From Amorphophallus konjac (Eukaryota; Streptophyta; Magnoliopsida; Alismatales; Araceae): a DNA stretch of 64,000 nucleotides. Below the pieces are notes generated by a model. That model was not told the origin of the DNA and ran no database searches. It worked only from the letters and a program-made list of their open reading frames with translations. Made by a program: the position numbers and the translations under genes. Location of the stretch: NCBI GenBank assembly GCA_022559845.1, contig CM040125.1, forward strand, positions 323,461,829-323,525,828. Reading direction: 5' to 3'. Position 1 is the stretch's first letter; every line of letters starts with the position of its first letter. Positions 1-10,269 of the stretch are shown here, piece by piece.

Positions 1-371
1 GAAGAACCCTCCTTTGAGTATTCTGTCTCATTGGACTGAAAATTCTTAAACCAAGTCTCTGTAAGTCCCCGCACCCGTGGATTCCCTCACGGACGCCGTG
101 CAGGTTGTACCATTTGAAGCACCCGGAGTATAGTTGACCCATACATTGGTGAGGAGAGAGAAAGAACTTAGTTAACCCGAAGATTACACCCAAACTCCCA
201 ATAGGACCCACATTCAAAGGAGAGAATTCATTATACTTTAAAACTCACTATAATCTCCAAAGAAAACCTTAAAATCTTGGGTTCATTACAACTTGAGTGT
301 ATATCTTGTTTGATTGGGTAATTATCTCTTGATTTTACTTATTTATTTGGAATATTTCTCTCTCCTTAAGC
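1..371 (+). other. 5' leader of element A
   Basis: Non-coding leader just upstream of gag. Positions about 50-160 align with the leader of element B (reverse strand, about 48480-48590): both contain GTAAGTCCCCG, GGATTCCCTC, GGTTGTACCA and a following GTTAACCCA/GTTGACCCA with GTGAG. Neither the PBS nor the LTR is in view. The first 30 bases share the 12-mer CCCTCCTTTGAG with 20978-20989. Confidence 0.7.
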
Positions 372-3092
372 ATGAAACTCCGTTCAGGTAAAATCATCAA
401 TATGGCCAACTATGGGTACACCTACGATGGTTATGAGGAGGGTCAATCTGACCCATTTCATGAGGTTCCTCCTCAGGATCCCGTCTATTATGAGGGAAAC
501 TATGCTCCCTCTTCCACTCATTATCCCTAGGTCCACATGGTGGACACTACTTCTCAGGAGGTTGAGCCTTCTTCCCAGACTCAACCTACCACACACAATA
601 CCTCCGGGGACGCATCCCCTTCTTTCAACTTTAATGATTTCCTGAAAGCTTTGACTCAGTTAGATGACTCCCAACGTCAGGCGGTCGAAGCCGCCTTAAA
701 AGGGAAGTCTATCCCGTCATCTTCCAATCCTCCCCAAGCCGCGGGTGGCCATTCTTTCAATACCCCCAATGACCAGGCGGTCGCACCTAGGGTGCCTTCG
801 CGCCCACCAACTCCCATCATGAATACGCCGGCTCAACCGACAAGTCACTCTATTGCTAGGCCTCAACAACCTCCTGTTCCATAATTTTTAAGAAGGCCTA
901 TGCCAAATCAATACTCCTCTAATCCGGCCCCAGCCGAGTCTAATACCAACACCTTACTCCTCCAGAAAATTGCTAGCATGGAGGAGCAGCTGAAGAAGGT
1001 CACGGCACCAAAGACCGCTCTCGAAGTTACTCTTCCCACTCTGCCAGTTTTTCATCTACCTCCATCTGAGATGCCGAATTTTCGGCGGTACAATGGAACA
1101 GGTAATCCGTTCATTCATCTAAAAGATTTTATGTGTGAGGCATCATTCTGGCAAGACAACAAGACTTCTCTAGCCTATCTTTTTAGGCGGTCTTTAGATG
1201 GTCCGGCACTGGAATGGTTCTACTCCTTAGAGTCGACTGACGCCGGTGATTTTGATGTTGTTCAGTGAAAGTTTCTGCAGAAGTATAAGGACCGTGTGGG
1301 TCCCTCCTTGTCAGTTACTGATTTGGTTGCCGAGAAGATGAAGCCCGAGGAGGACTTTGTATTATTTGCCGATAGATGGAGGGCCATGGCCGAGAGGCTG
1401 AAAGACACATTGTCAGAAACGGAGCAAGTAAAAATGATTTATCAAACTCCACTATGCAGTTCCGTCACATCTTAGCCATGAATAAATTAAGCACCCTAGA
1501 AGAGCTCAATGAGAGAGCAAGGTATATACAAACATAGATAAAAGACTCGTCCATCATGGGCATGTTTGAGCCAAGGCCGAAAGTAATAAGGAAAAATGTT
1601 AATACCGGCAATACTGGTGCAACCACCGAAGGCACTGTTACTAACGAGCAGGTGAGCGCATTTGGTAATTCCACACCTTTCCGCCACCCCCCAAACCAAA
1701 GGCCGCCACCACAACAACTTGCCTTCCAAAATCAAGCTCATCAACCAATTAATAATCCTCCTCAGACTTTCCAGCCTCTTATACCTCAACAACAACAACA
1801 ACAACCTCATCTCACGCCACAAAATCAACACCCACAATATCACCAAGTACCCCTACCAACCAATTATGCACAACAATAGCCGCAACAGCAAAGAAGACCA
1901 CTGGGTCCCAGAAGGTCCCAATACCCTCCATTGCCCGAGAGTCTACTCGATATCTTCAGCGCCCTCATGGCCGCCAATGCGCTCACTCTGCCTAAAGAAA
2001 GAATGGTGTGGCCTGCTAATGTAGACACTTCTCGGTATTGCATCTTTCATCGGCAGTCGGGGCACAATATTGATCATTATTTTCACTTCAAAGATTACAT
2101 ATATGACATGAATGATCAAGGTGGTATTGATTAGGATGAGAAGAGACGGTTCATCGCCACTTTAAAGGCACGAAGGCCTCCTCGGAAACAACATGCTCAG
2201 TAGCCTGCTCAGCAACAAGCAGTACCTCCTCCTCAACAGCAGCAAGCTCCCGCGCTACATGTTGACATGGGGATTGTTCACAACCCATTGCCGGAGCATC
2301 CACCAAACCAACAAGTAAGCCCGGTCACCTCCTTCTATTTAGTGGAGAGGGGGACAAGGGTGGCACCATGAGAACGCCTCTGTCGGGGCCCTAAATCAAC
2401 AACCAACTCAACCACCGCGTCTGTTAAGGATGCCTCCTTCAATGTCTTTCCCCCAACCATCTCATCCTCTCCTACGCCCCACCAGCCAAATGCCCTCCAC
2501 TACCACCACTACTGACCCCTCGCCAACCAGGCCTCTTCTCATTCGACCACCACCACCTTCCGCACCACAACAAGCTCTTCCCTCCACAAACCCGTTGCCA
2601 TCCAGGCCACTCCTCATTCGCCCCTCGCCGACTCCTAACTCCACCACTATTACTACTCCTCCGCCTCCCACAAATCCCTCATTTTTGCCCAGGCCTCTCC
2701 TCATTCGGCCTACACCCCCTCCAGCCGTTCAGGCACCTCCTTCACCTCCTACCATCACCTCGCCAATCACCACCACTTCCCAACCAACGAGGCCCCTCAT
2801 AAGGGTTCCTCCTTTGATTTCTCCTCCAAATCCCAGCTCCAACATTCCATCTACTTCTTCATCCCCCAACCCGATAGAGGCGCAATCATCGCGAATCATG
2901 ATGCTCCGCAGTGGACGGATGTTCCACCGCATCTTTCCTCAGAGAGAGCTAGAGCCCGCACAGGGGCAAGAGGAGCAAGAGCCAGAACAGGAGTCCATAC
3001 CGGGCACACACTATGACTTGTTAAATCACTTGGATAAAACCCTGGCGAGGATTTCCATTCTGGAATTGATAAAGAGATCCACTATTCACCAA
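372..3092 (+). pseudogene. gag: gag and Pro-rich linker of element A, broken by stops and a frameshift
   Basis: Retrotransposon capsid/nucleocapsid precursor, a cytoplasmic particle protein. The ATG at 372 begins MKLRSGK, like the LRSGK start of element B. The capsid core lies around 1020-1430 (FHLPPSEMP, FIHLKDFM, GPALEWFYSLE) and a zinc-knuckle-like C-x2-H-x5-H-x4 motif lies near 2038-2080, although its last Cys looks lost. A Pro-rich linker (2430-2880) repeats the phrase RPLLIRP, and a second LRSGR motif follows near 2905. In-frame stops occur near 527, 882, 1266, 1535, 1877, 2132 and 2201, and a frameshift lies near 1440. Comparison with B shows several stops replacing Gln or Trp codons. 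It is not translatable as one protein. Confidence 0.85.
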
Positions 3093-4340
3093 TAAGTTTT
3101 GAAATAATATTTGCAAAAGGTGATGGTTAATGAAGATATCCCAGCTGAACAGATTACAACAATCTTGACTCCGGCATGTGATCAGCCAGCTATTACTTTC
3201 CATGAACATGAGCTAGCCCCGAAGCCGGCAAGGAAATATGCCTTATGTATTACAGTCAATATTAAGAAGGTGCCAGTCAAACAATGCTTGGTAGATACCG
3301 GGGCATCGATTAATGTGTTGCCTCCAAGCACTCTCAAGATGTGCGGCATTCCAGATAGTCAAATCCGGCCATCTACCATTACCGTCACGGCTTATGATAA
3401 TACTAAGAAGCCTCCTTTGGGGATGATTACTCTGAAGGTTGGTTTGGGTCCGATCTCGATCACAGCAGATTTCCACATTCTAGACATGGATCCGACCTTC
3501 AATGGCATTTTGGGTCACCCTTATATTCAAGAGCTTGATGATGTGCCCTCAATGAATCATCAATGTATAAAGTTTTCACGTAAAGGGCGCATCGTCAAAG
3601 TCACTAGTATACCCATTTTGCCAACAAAGGACATACATTTTGCAACATCGGTGCCTTCCATATGGCCTTCCAATAGACCTTTACTCTCAGTGTTAGATGT
3701 TGCCGACCCGCGACAGGATTGATTATGGCCTCCAGTTGCTAAGCCGGCATCGATTTTCATAACATCCCTACCTTCCCAGGGGAAGAAAAAGAAGAATATG
3801 TTAAATACCCCAGGATGGAACATTTTGGTGAAGATGGGGTATAAAACTGGCAAGGGCTTGGGTGTTAACCTCCAGGGTCGAGTCAAGCCCATCATGCACC
3901 AGAAGTTGATTCCCCGAGGTGGCCTGAGGTACAAAGGGCCGAGTCAAGAAGAACAAGGGCCATGGGCCGTCATGACTTCAACTCTTAAAATAGATCGGTA
4001 GCCTCTTGCATGGACTCTGCATACACATTTTGTGAAAGGGGGTACTCATAATGATGGGCAAACTACGATAATTACATCTTTGCTAGATTGTCAAGATGTA
4101 CATGCTCGATAGTTTGCTCGCCATATAGCCTCGCTAGCCACATACAAGGCCCTGGAGTCACTAAGGCCCGATAAAAGAAGGAAGATGGACAACCCCGAGT
4201 GTGACTGGTACAGATGGTTCGACATGAATGAAATTACCATTGCTCTAAGCCGTCTGTTCATGCCAACTGATCCGGAATGGCCGCCATTGATTCATGAACT
4301 GATTGAAAAGCCAGCGGTGATTAGTGACAAGAGGTAGCTC
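3093..4340 (+). pseudogene. aspartic protease and G-patch region of element A
   Basis: Retropepsin that would process Gag-Pol. The active-site motif DTGASINVLP is encoded near 3293-3322. The domain runs on through ITVTAYDN and FHILDMDPTFNGILGHPYI (up to about 3530) and ends at a TGA near 3720. Downstream, 3800-3890 encodes a G-patch (GWNILVKMGYKTGKGLG), which in B lies in the same frame as the protease. Stops interrupt the region near 3720, 4000 and 4110. It lies after gag and before the RT frame, as in B. G-patch domains bind nucleic acid or helicases; its job in this family is not known to me. Confidence 0.8.
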
Positions 4341-4689
4341 CTAAGTAACTACACAGATACCGAGGAGCCAGATGTGCCGTTTGAAGTAGGTTTTACTGTG
4401 GATAGGCTGTGGGCGGGCCTCTTTTCTCTTAATTCCATGCATCCATCACTTGTCACCTTCTGGTGTTCCAAGCTATTTTCACCCGACATCCCTAGACCGC
4501 CTGCGTTCTTGATAACTTTGTCTCCAGAGTTACTCCAAACTCCTCTAATTTCTCCCTTGCTCCTCGAGCAATTCTCTAAACTCTCCATCGTACCCTCGTG
4601 TGGGCAATTTCTTATTCAATCTTTTTCAAATCTTTCGATTTCAGCACTACCTCCTACTCCTTCCTCTCACTGCTTTATTATTGAAAATG

Positions 4690-4697
4690 AAAAAAAA
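4690..4697 (+). other. A8 homopolymer at the protease-to-RT frame junction
   Basis: The upstream frame reads through a conserved block (FIIENEKK) into this A run, and the RT frame opens immediately after it in another phase. Element B has an A9 run at the same place (43895-43903, reverse strand). The 37 bases after the run have the same length in both copies, so the phase difference comes from the run length. Confidence 0.55.
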
Positions 4698-6692
4698 TGC
4701 CAAATCTTCAACTCTCCAATCTTCCATCTCTATTGAAGAGACCTCCTATCTTGCTCCGGAATGTGCCCCGATCCAAGGGCTGCTCTTTCAAGGTTCGTTA
4801 ACGGACCTCCTTTTCTCCTCTAGTGAGGAGACCTCTTCTGTATCTCCTCCTATATCCACTGCGTCTTCCTCTTCGTCCCCTTCCCCTCCTCTAGGTCAGG
4901 GTAGTTCGTCTAGTTTGCTGTCTTGTTCTTCCCCTTCTTCTTCTAATAGAAGTCTTGGGGTAGCTTCACATAAGAAATCCAAGGGTAGGCAGATTCCCCA
5001 TAGGTTCTTGCTAGACTTAGCTAGAAGGTGCCGGGCATGCTTAGCTCTTCCTGAGTTTCTAGAGGATCCGATGTTCCTGACATATTTAGAATGTGAGGAT
5101 GTGTGCTCTACAGACGAAGGGTTCGGTGTTTATGAGATCATGAATGATAAAGACCCTATTGAAGAGGGGGATGAAGATTATGAAGAATATGAGGACGATG
5201 CTGACGCTTTTGCTAGTGACATGAGAAGATTCAATGAACCGTCAACCTCAGTAGAAGAACCCACCAAAGAGATCAATTTGGGTACCGAGGAAAATCCTAG
5301 GATTGTCCTCATCAGTAAAAACTTGCCGCCTTCCGAAGAAGAGGTGCTCATTCAAGTTCTTCAAGAATATAAGGACGCGTTCGCATGGAGTTATGAAGAT
5401 ATGCCAGGTCTGGACCCTACGCTTGTTTAACATCGTCTCACACTTAAGCCAGGGTTCATCCCAGTCAAGCAGCGATTAAGACATTTCCACCCTTACATGG
5501 CTCTAAAGATGAAAGAAGAGGTTGATAAACTTTATAAGGCCAGATTTATTAGAGTCATCCTCTATCCCAATTGGGTGGCTAACATTGTCCCGGTTATGAA
5601 AAAGGACAGAAGAGTTAGAATTTGCATAGACTTCCAGGACCTTAATCGCGCATGTCCTAAGGATGATTTCCCCCTCCCTCACATTGATGTGCTGATTGAT
5701 AATACGGCAGGGTTCGAGACCCTCTCTTTTATGGATGGCTTCTCTAGTTATAATCAGATTCGCTTGGCTGAGGAAGATCAGGATAAAACTTCGTTCACTA
5801 CACCGTGGGGTACTTACTGTTACGTGGTCATGCCGTTTGGGCTCAAGAATGCCGGAGCCACCTACCAAAGGGCCATGATGGCTATTTTTCATGACATGAT
5901 CCATATTTTTATAGAGTTGTATGTGGATGACCTGGTAGTAAAATCAAGAACGAGGATCGAGCATCCCGGGATTCTGGCTAAAGTCTTGCAAAGAGCACGG
6001 GAGTATCAATTAAAGATGAACCCCAAGAAGTGCGTATTTGGAGTTTCATCAGGAAAGTTGCTTGGATTCATAGTCAGTAAAAGGGGTATTGAGATTGATC
6101 CCAACAAGGCAAAGGCAATACGAGATATGCCTCCTCCCAGGAATTTGAAGGAAGTCCGAGGATTGATCGGGAGGTTGCAATTTATTCGCCGATTTGTCTC
6201 CCAGCATTCACAAAGGTGTAGGCCGTTCTACGAACTTACTAAGCTGGAGGTCAAGTTTATTTGGGAGTCAAGTTTATTTGGGATGACAAGTGGCAGGAAG
6301 CCTTTGACGGACTAAAGGATTATCTAGCTAATCCTCCTATCCTGAGGCTGCTAATTCCAGGCAAACCGCTTGTTCTCTATATTTCCGTCATGGATGACTC
6401 TGTAGGTGCTGTCCTTGCGCAAGTTGATGAAGAAGGTAAGGAGAGGGCAGCCTACCACTTGTCCAAGCTTCTCAACCCCTGTGAGCAGAAGTACTCAGCC
6501 ATAGAGAAGACTTGTGCTGCTTTAGTCTGGATAGTTCAAAAGCTTAAGCATTATTTCTTAGCTCACGAGGTTCACCTCATCGCTTGTATGAATCCTATCA
6601 AGTTTCTCCTTGAAAAATCTGTTCTCACTTATCAATTAGCACGATGGCAAAGCTTCCTTTCTCAGTTCGACATCATCTACATTCAGTAAAAA
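4698..6692 (+). pseudogene. pol: reverse transcriptase and Ty3-type RNase H of element A
   Basis: RNA-dependent DNA polymerase that would copy genomic RNA inside the particle. An acidic N-terminal segment (about 5090-5240) precedes the RT. RT motifs: VPVMKKDRRVRICIDFQDLN (from 5587), FMDGFSSYNQI (near 5728), MPFGLKNAGATYQRAM (near 5830) and the catalytic YVDDLVV (near 5920). RNase H follows at 6300-6690 with VLAQVDEEGKER and EKTCAALVW. A stop sits at 5428 (Glu in B) and another at 6687 (Gln in B). A 17-bp tandem duplication at 6250-6283 shifts the frame between RT and RNase H. Domain order and length match Tat-lineage pol. Confidence 0.9.
6250..6283 (+). repeat. 17-bp tandem duplication that shifts the pol frame
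   Basis: The 17-mer GTCAAGTTTATTTGGGA occurs twice back to back (6250-6266 and 6267-6283). Element B has a single equivalent at this place. The extra 17 bases put the RNase H segment in a different frame from the RT. Confidence 0.9.
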
Positions 6693-8640
6693 GTGATTAA
6701 AGGCTATGCCATAGAAGAACATCTAGCTCATCACCCTCTCCCTAGATTTGACCCTGCTCGCTCGGAGTTTCCAGATGAGGAACTAATGTCCATCAATCAG
6801 CCTGATTCGATGTGGACATTATATTTTGATGGAGCTCTGAATTCAAAAGGAAAGGGGATTGGCATTGTTCTTCTATCACCTGAGGGTATCACTATTCCAC
6901 TTGCCTCTCAGGTTGCATTTCCAGTTACAAATAATATAGCTGAATATGAGGCTCTTCCGGTCGGACTGGAGGCCGCTCATCAATTCGATGTTACCCAATT
7001 GCGGATTATCGGTGATAGTCAGCTTATTCTTCACCAAGTGCTCACCAAGTGTCACACGCTCAATCCTAAACTTAAACCCTATCAGGAACTGACTTCTGCT
7101 TATGCCAAGCTTTTCACTAAACTAATCTTCGTCCATATTCCTCGTGATCAGAATATTCTAGCTGATGCCCTTGCTTCTCTTGCATCCTCCTTGGTTTTCC
7201 TTCCCGAAAGGGATTTCCATTCTATTATTGTTCATAGGCATCTCACTCCAGCTGTTAAGGATCCAGCTTTCCTTAGTGTTAAGGAGGAGGTGCTCAAGAA
7301 GGTTAAGCAAGGTGAAATAATTGAGAATAAGGAGGTCATGCTGCTGGATCTAGAAGAAGGATTGGCTGACGAGGAAAAGCCATGGTATTACGAGATTGCT
7401 AAATACTGTTATGATCAATCCTATCCTAAGGAAGCCACGGTTGAAGAGAAGAAGGCCATTCAAAGATTTGCTCAACGATACACCTTGGTTGGAGGTGTGC
7501 TATATAGAAGAGGTCTCACTGGAGTATTGCTAAGATGCCTCGACGATGACGAATCTTGGAAGGTCGTGGAAGAGGCGCATTCAGGAGTGTGTGGTGGTCA
7601 TGTGAATAGCTAGATGTTAGTTAAGAAAATCATTAGATTACGCTTCTATTGGCTCACTCTAGAAGAGGACTGCTCCATCTATGTTCGAAGGTGTGTCAAG
7701 TGCCAATTGCACGTCGACAAAATCCACTCTCCTGCTTCTTCACTCCATCCTATGTCCTCCCCATGGCCTTTCTCCATGTGGGCTTTCGATGTTATTGGAC
7801 CTCTTGGTGATTCAAACCTCCTCATAAAACCAAAGTGATTTATACTCACGGCCACGGAGTACTTCACTAAGTGGGCGGAAGTGGAAGTGTACGCGGAGAT
7901 TAAAGCGTCAACCGTCTGTAAATTTATAATGAAGAACATCATCGCAAGGTTCGGCATCCCGAGTACCATCATCACCGACAATGGACCACAATTCATCTCT
8001 CAGGAACTTCAGGACCTTTGCAACAGGTATAACATTGCATTGCATCATTCATCTCCTTATTATCCGTAGGGCAATGGCCAAGCAGAGGCAACGAACAAAA
8101 CTCTGATTAAAATTATCAAGAAGACGTGTGAGGCTAACAAATTTGCGGATTGGCCAGAAAAGTTGGTTGAAGCTCTATGGGCCTATCGCACTTCTATTCG
8201 TACTCCTACTGGGTAGACCCCTTTCGCCCTAACTTATGGAATGGAGGCGGTATTCCCTTATGAGATTCTTATTCCTTCTCTACGAGTACAATTGGACAAT
8301 GAGCTCCCTATTGATGAGCATCGAGAATCACTCCTTGCTCAGTTGGAACTCTTGGATGAGAAGCGTTTAGCCGCCGTCGAACATGCGCATGTTTATCAAA
8401 ATAGGCTTGCGCGTTTCTATCAAAAGAAAGTAATTGAGAGAAAATTTAAAGTCGGTGAGATGGTAATTAAACGAATTTTTGTAAAATCCGGTGGACCCCG
8501 TTCAAAACTCCAACCAAACTGGGAAGGACCGTACGTAATAAAAGATGTTTATCCAGGCAACGCTTATAAACTGGTCAATGCTGAAGGAGAAGAACTAGCT
8601 CACCCTTAGAATGGGCTTTATTTAAAGAAATACTACCCCT
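6693..8640 (+). pseudogene. pol: archaeal-type RNase H and integrase of element A
   Basis: The second RNase H (aRNH) shows its acidic residues in FDGALNSKGKG (near 6826), AEYEALPVGLE (near 6940), IIGDSQLI (near 7010) and ADALASLAS (near 7160). The integrase follows: an HHCC zinc finger (HSGVCGGHVNS to VRRCVKCQ, 7575-7710), then catalytic Asp in WAFDVIGPL (near 7785), Asp in ITDNGPQF (near 7975) and Glu in GNGQAEATNK (near 8085). The C-terminal segment includes KSGGPRSKLQPNWEGPYVI. In-frame stops occur near 7611, 7836, 8067, 8214 and 8607; most replace Gln or Trp codons of B. No chromodomain is present. Confidence 0.9.
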
Positions 8641-9509
8641 AAGTCTTTGAAAATGAAAGAAAAAAGAGAAAAGAAAGAAAGAAAGAAAAGAAAGAAAAAG
8701 AAAAAAGAAAAAAAGGGAAAAAAATTAAAAATTGCAAGCTGGCATGGTACATAGGTCGCAAGCTCGAAAAATCAACATCCTTAATTAATTCTTCAGTCTT
8801 GATGGCTTAACCTTGGGGTCAATTCCCGCACACACTACACGCTTTACTCTTAAAACTCAAGCGGTCCAAAATTCGAGAAAAGTCAGAGTCAAACTAAGAG
8901 TGTAAAAACCTTACCTATTCTCTTCTCTTCGGTTCACGAGAGGGAGTACGAGTCAAGGGAGGCTAACCAAACCTACCCGCCGCCCTAGTAGGTGGAAGTC
9001 AGGGTCCAAAAGGGAACAAAATGCTTGAAAGCCCGAGTACAATTAGGTCTTTATTTTTGAAAAGAAAGAAAAAAAAGTTACGAACAAAAAAAAAGTATGT
9101 CAAGAGGGCAAAGTCCCCGCAGGGAAAACCCTAGTCGTAAGCATGCGTGAATAAGGGCAAAAAAGAGCAACAAAATTTTCCTAAGCCGAAGACCGAACCC
9201 CAAAAGGCATTAGGGCAGGGGAGGAAAGTTCCCCGTTCTCCGAAACCTCTCGTGAGCTTCCTCAACTTATTCTTCACTTCTCCCTCCACAGTAGGTTATA
9301 AGCTCAAAGGATGGTAAAGACTGACTAAGAAGGATGGGCCGCGAGAGAATATGAGTAAAGAGCACAAGTCGATAAGCACGTTGTCCCTTTGTTAAATCAT
9401 TTAAGAAAGATTAATGAATTTAAGATAGTGATTGTGTAAGGTTTAAGACCCTTGTACTATGCCCAGTCTTTAAAAAAACATAACACAAGAAAAAAATGTG
9501 TTTTTTTAA
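8641..9509 (+). other. 3' untranslated region of element A, first part
   Basis: An A/G-rich tract (8650-8735) begins immediately after pol, followed by non-coding sequence. Element B has an equivalent purine-rich tract (as T/C-rich + strand sequence at 39890-40020). No ORF of substance is seen. Confidence 0.5.
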
Positions 9510-9746
9510 TTAACGCCTTCATACGTAGGCGTCATTTCCATAATTAACGACAGTGTCTATGTCATCATTTTCAAATAAAGAAAAAATGAAAAAATGATTT
9601 TTCAATACACGCTCGTTCGCAAAGGCGTTATTCACTTAATTCATAGCTTTGTCAATGTCGTCATTTAAAAGAAATGATTTTTCAATCAACGCCACCCACT
9701 TAGGCGTCAATTCCATAATAAACGCATGTGCACGAGGGCCTCATTT
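9510..9746 (+). repeat. GACGCC/GGCGTC quasi-palindrome array 1
   Basis: At least six units of the form AACGCC or AACGAC, about 8-12 bases, then GGCGTC or GTCGTC, then ATTT. Clear units are at about 9511-9537, 9545-9570, 9604-9632, 9650-9666, 9686-9711 and 9719-9746. Each unit is an imperfect inverted repeat able to form a short hairpin. It lies between pol and the 3' end of the antisense PMD gene. Confidence 0.8.
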
Positions 9747-9941
9747 TAAAAAGAAAATGAAAAAAATGAAAAATGAAAAAAGAACAAAAAAGAATTATTA
9801 AAGCTCACTGCTTTCCATCTCATATGCTTGATTGCATTCTTGTGTGGGCATTTTTATTTTTAAGTTGGCATCTGTTTCCTTGTATGTTACATTTTCTTAT
9901 ATATTTTTGTTATCTGCCTTTATTAATTAGAGATTTGGCCC

Positions 9942-9998
9942 CTTGACCTGTCAACAAGGTCAAAGTAGTGACAACCCCTTGCTTATTAAGCAAGGGGC
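9942..9998. repeat. inverted repeats in the convergent intergenic region of element A
   Basis: A perfect palindrome at 9975-9997 has 11-base arms (CCCCTTGCTTA) around one central T. Next to it, 9945-9966 has a looser inverted pair, TTGACCT and AGGTCAA. It lies between the 3' ends of pol (+ strand) and the PMD gene (- strand). Element B has a related palindrome at the equivalent place (38266-38280). Confidence 0.7.
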
Positions 9999-10156
9999 CA
10001 AGCTGGATAGATAAATTAATTTGTTTGTTTAGGTGTGAATTACAGGGCAAGAACGTACAAGAACAAAAAGGAACAAAAAGAAAAGAAAGGAAAAGCAAAG
10101 GCAAGTACGCAACTGCACAAGTGCTCAACTGCTCAAGGTAACTCAGGTAACAAAAA

Positions 10157-10160
<4 letters not shown>

Positions 10161-10190
<30 letters not shown>
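10161..10190. repeat. (AT)n microsatellite
   Basis: Fifteen AT dinucleotides in a row downstream of the antisense PMD gene. Confidence 0.95.
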
Positions 10191-10192
<2 letters not shown>

Positions 10193-10269
10193 ATGAATAT
10201 CTGAGTACAGGTGTGAGGGTGGAGGAGTACAAGTAAGCCTCCACCCTCCTCTCTCATGCTCTCTACCTC

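Noticed and set aside
9510..9746. CRISPR array
   Set aside because: The repeat-spacer look of the quasi-palindromes is superficial: repeats are degenerate, spacing is irregular, and the DNA is a plant retrotransposon.
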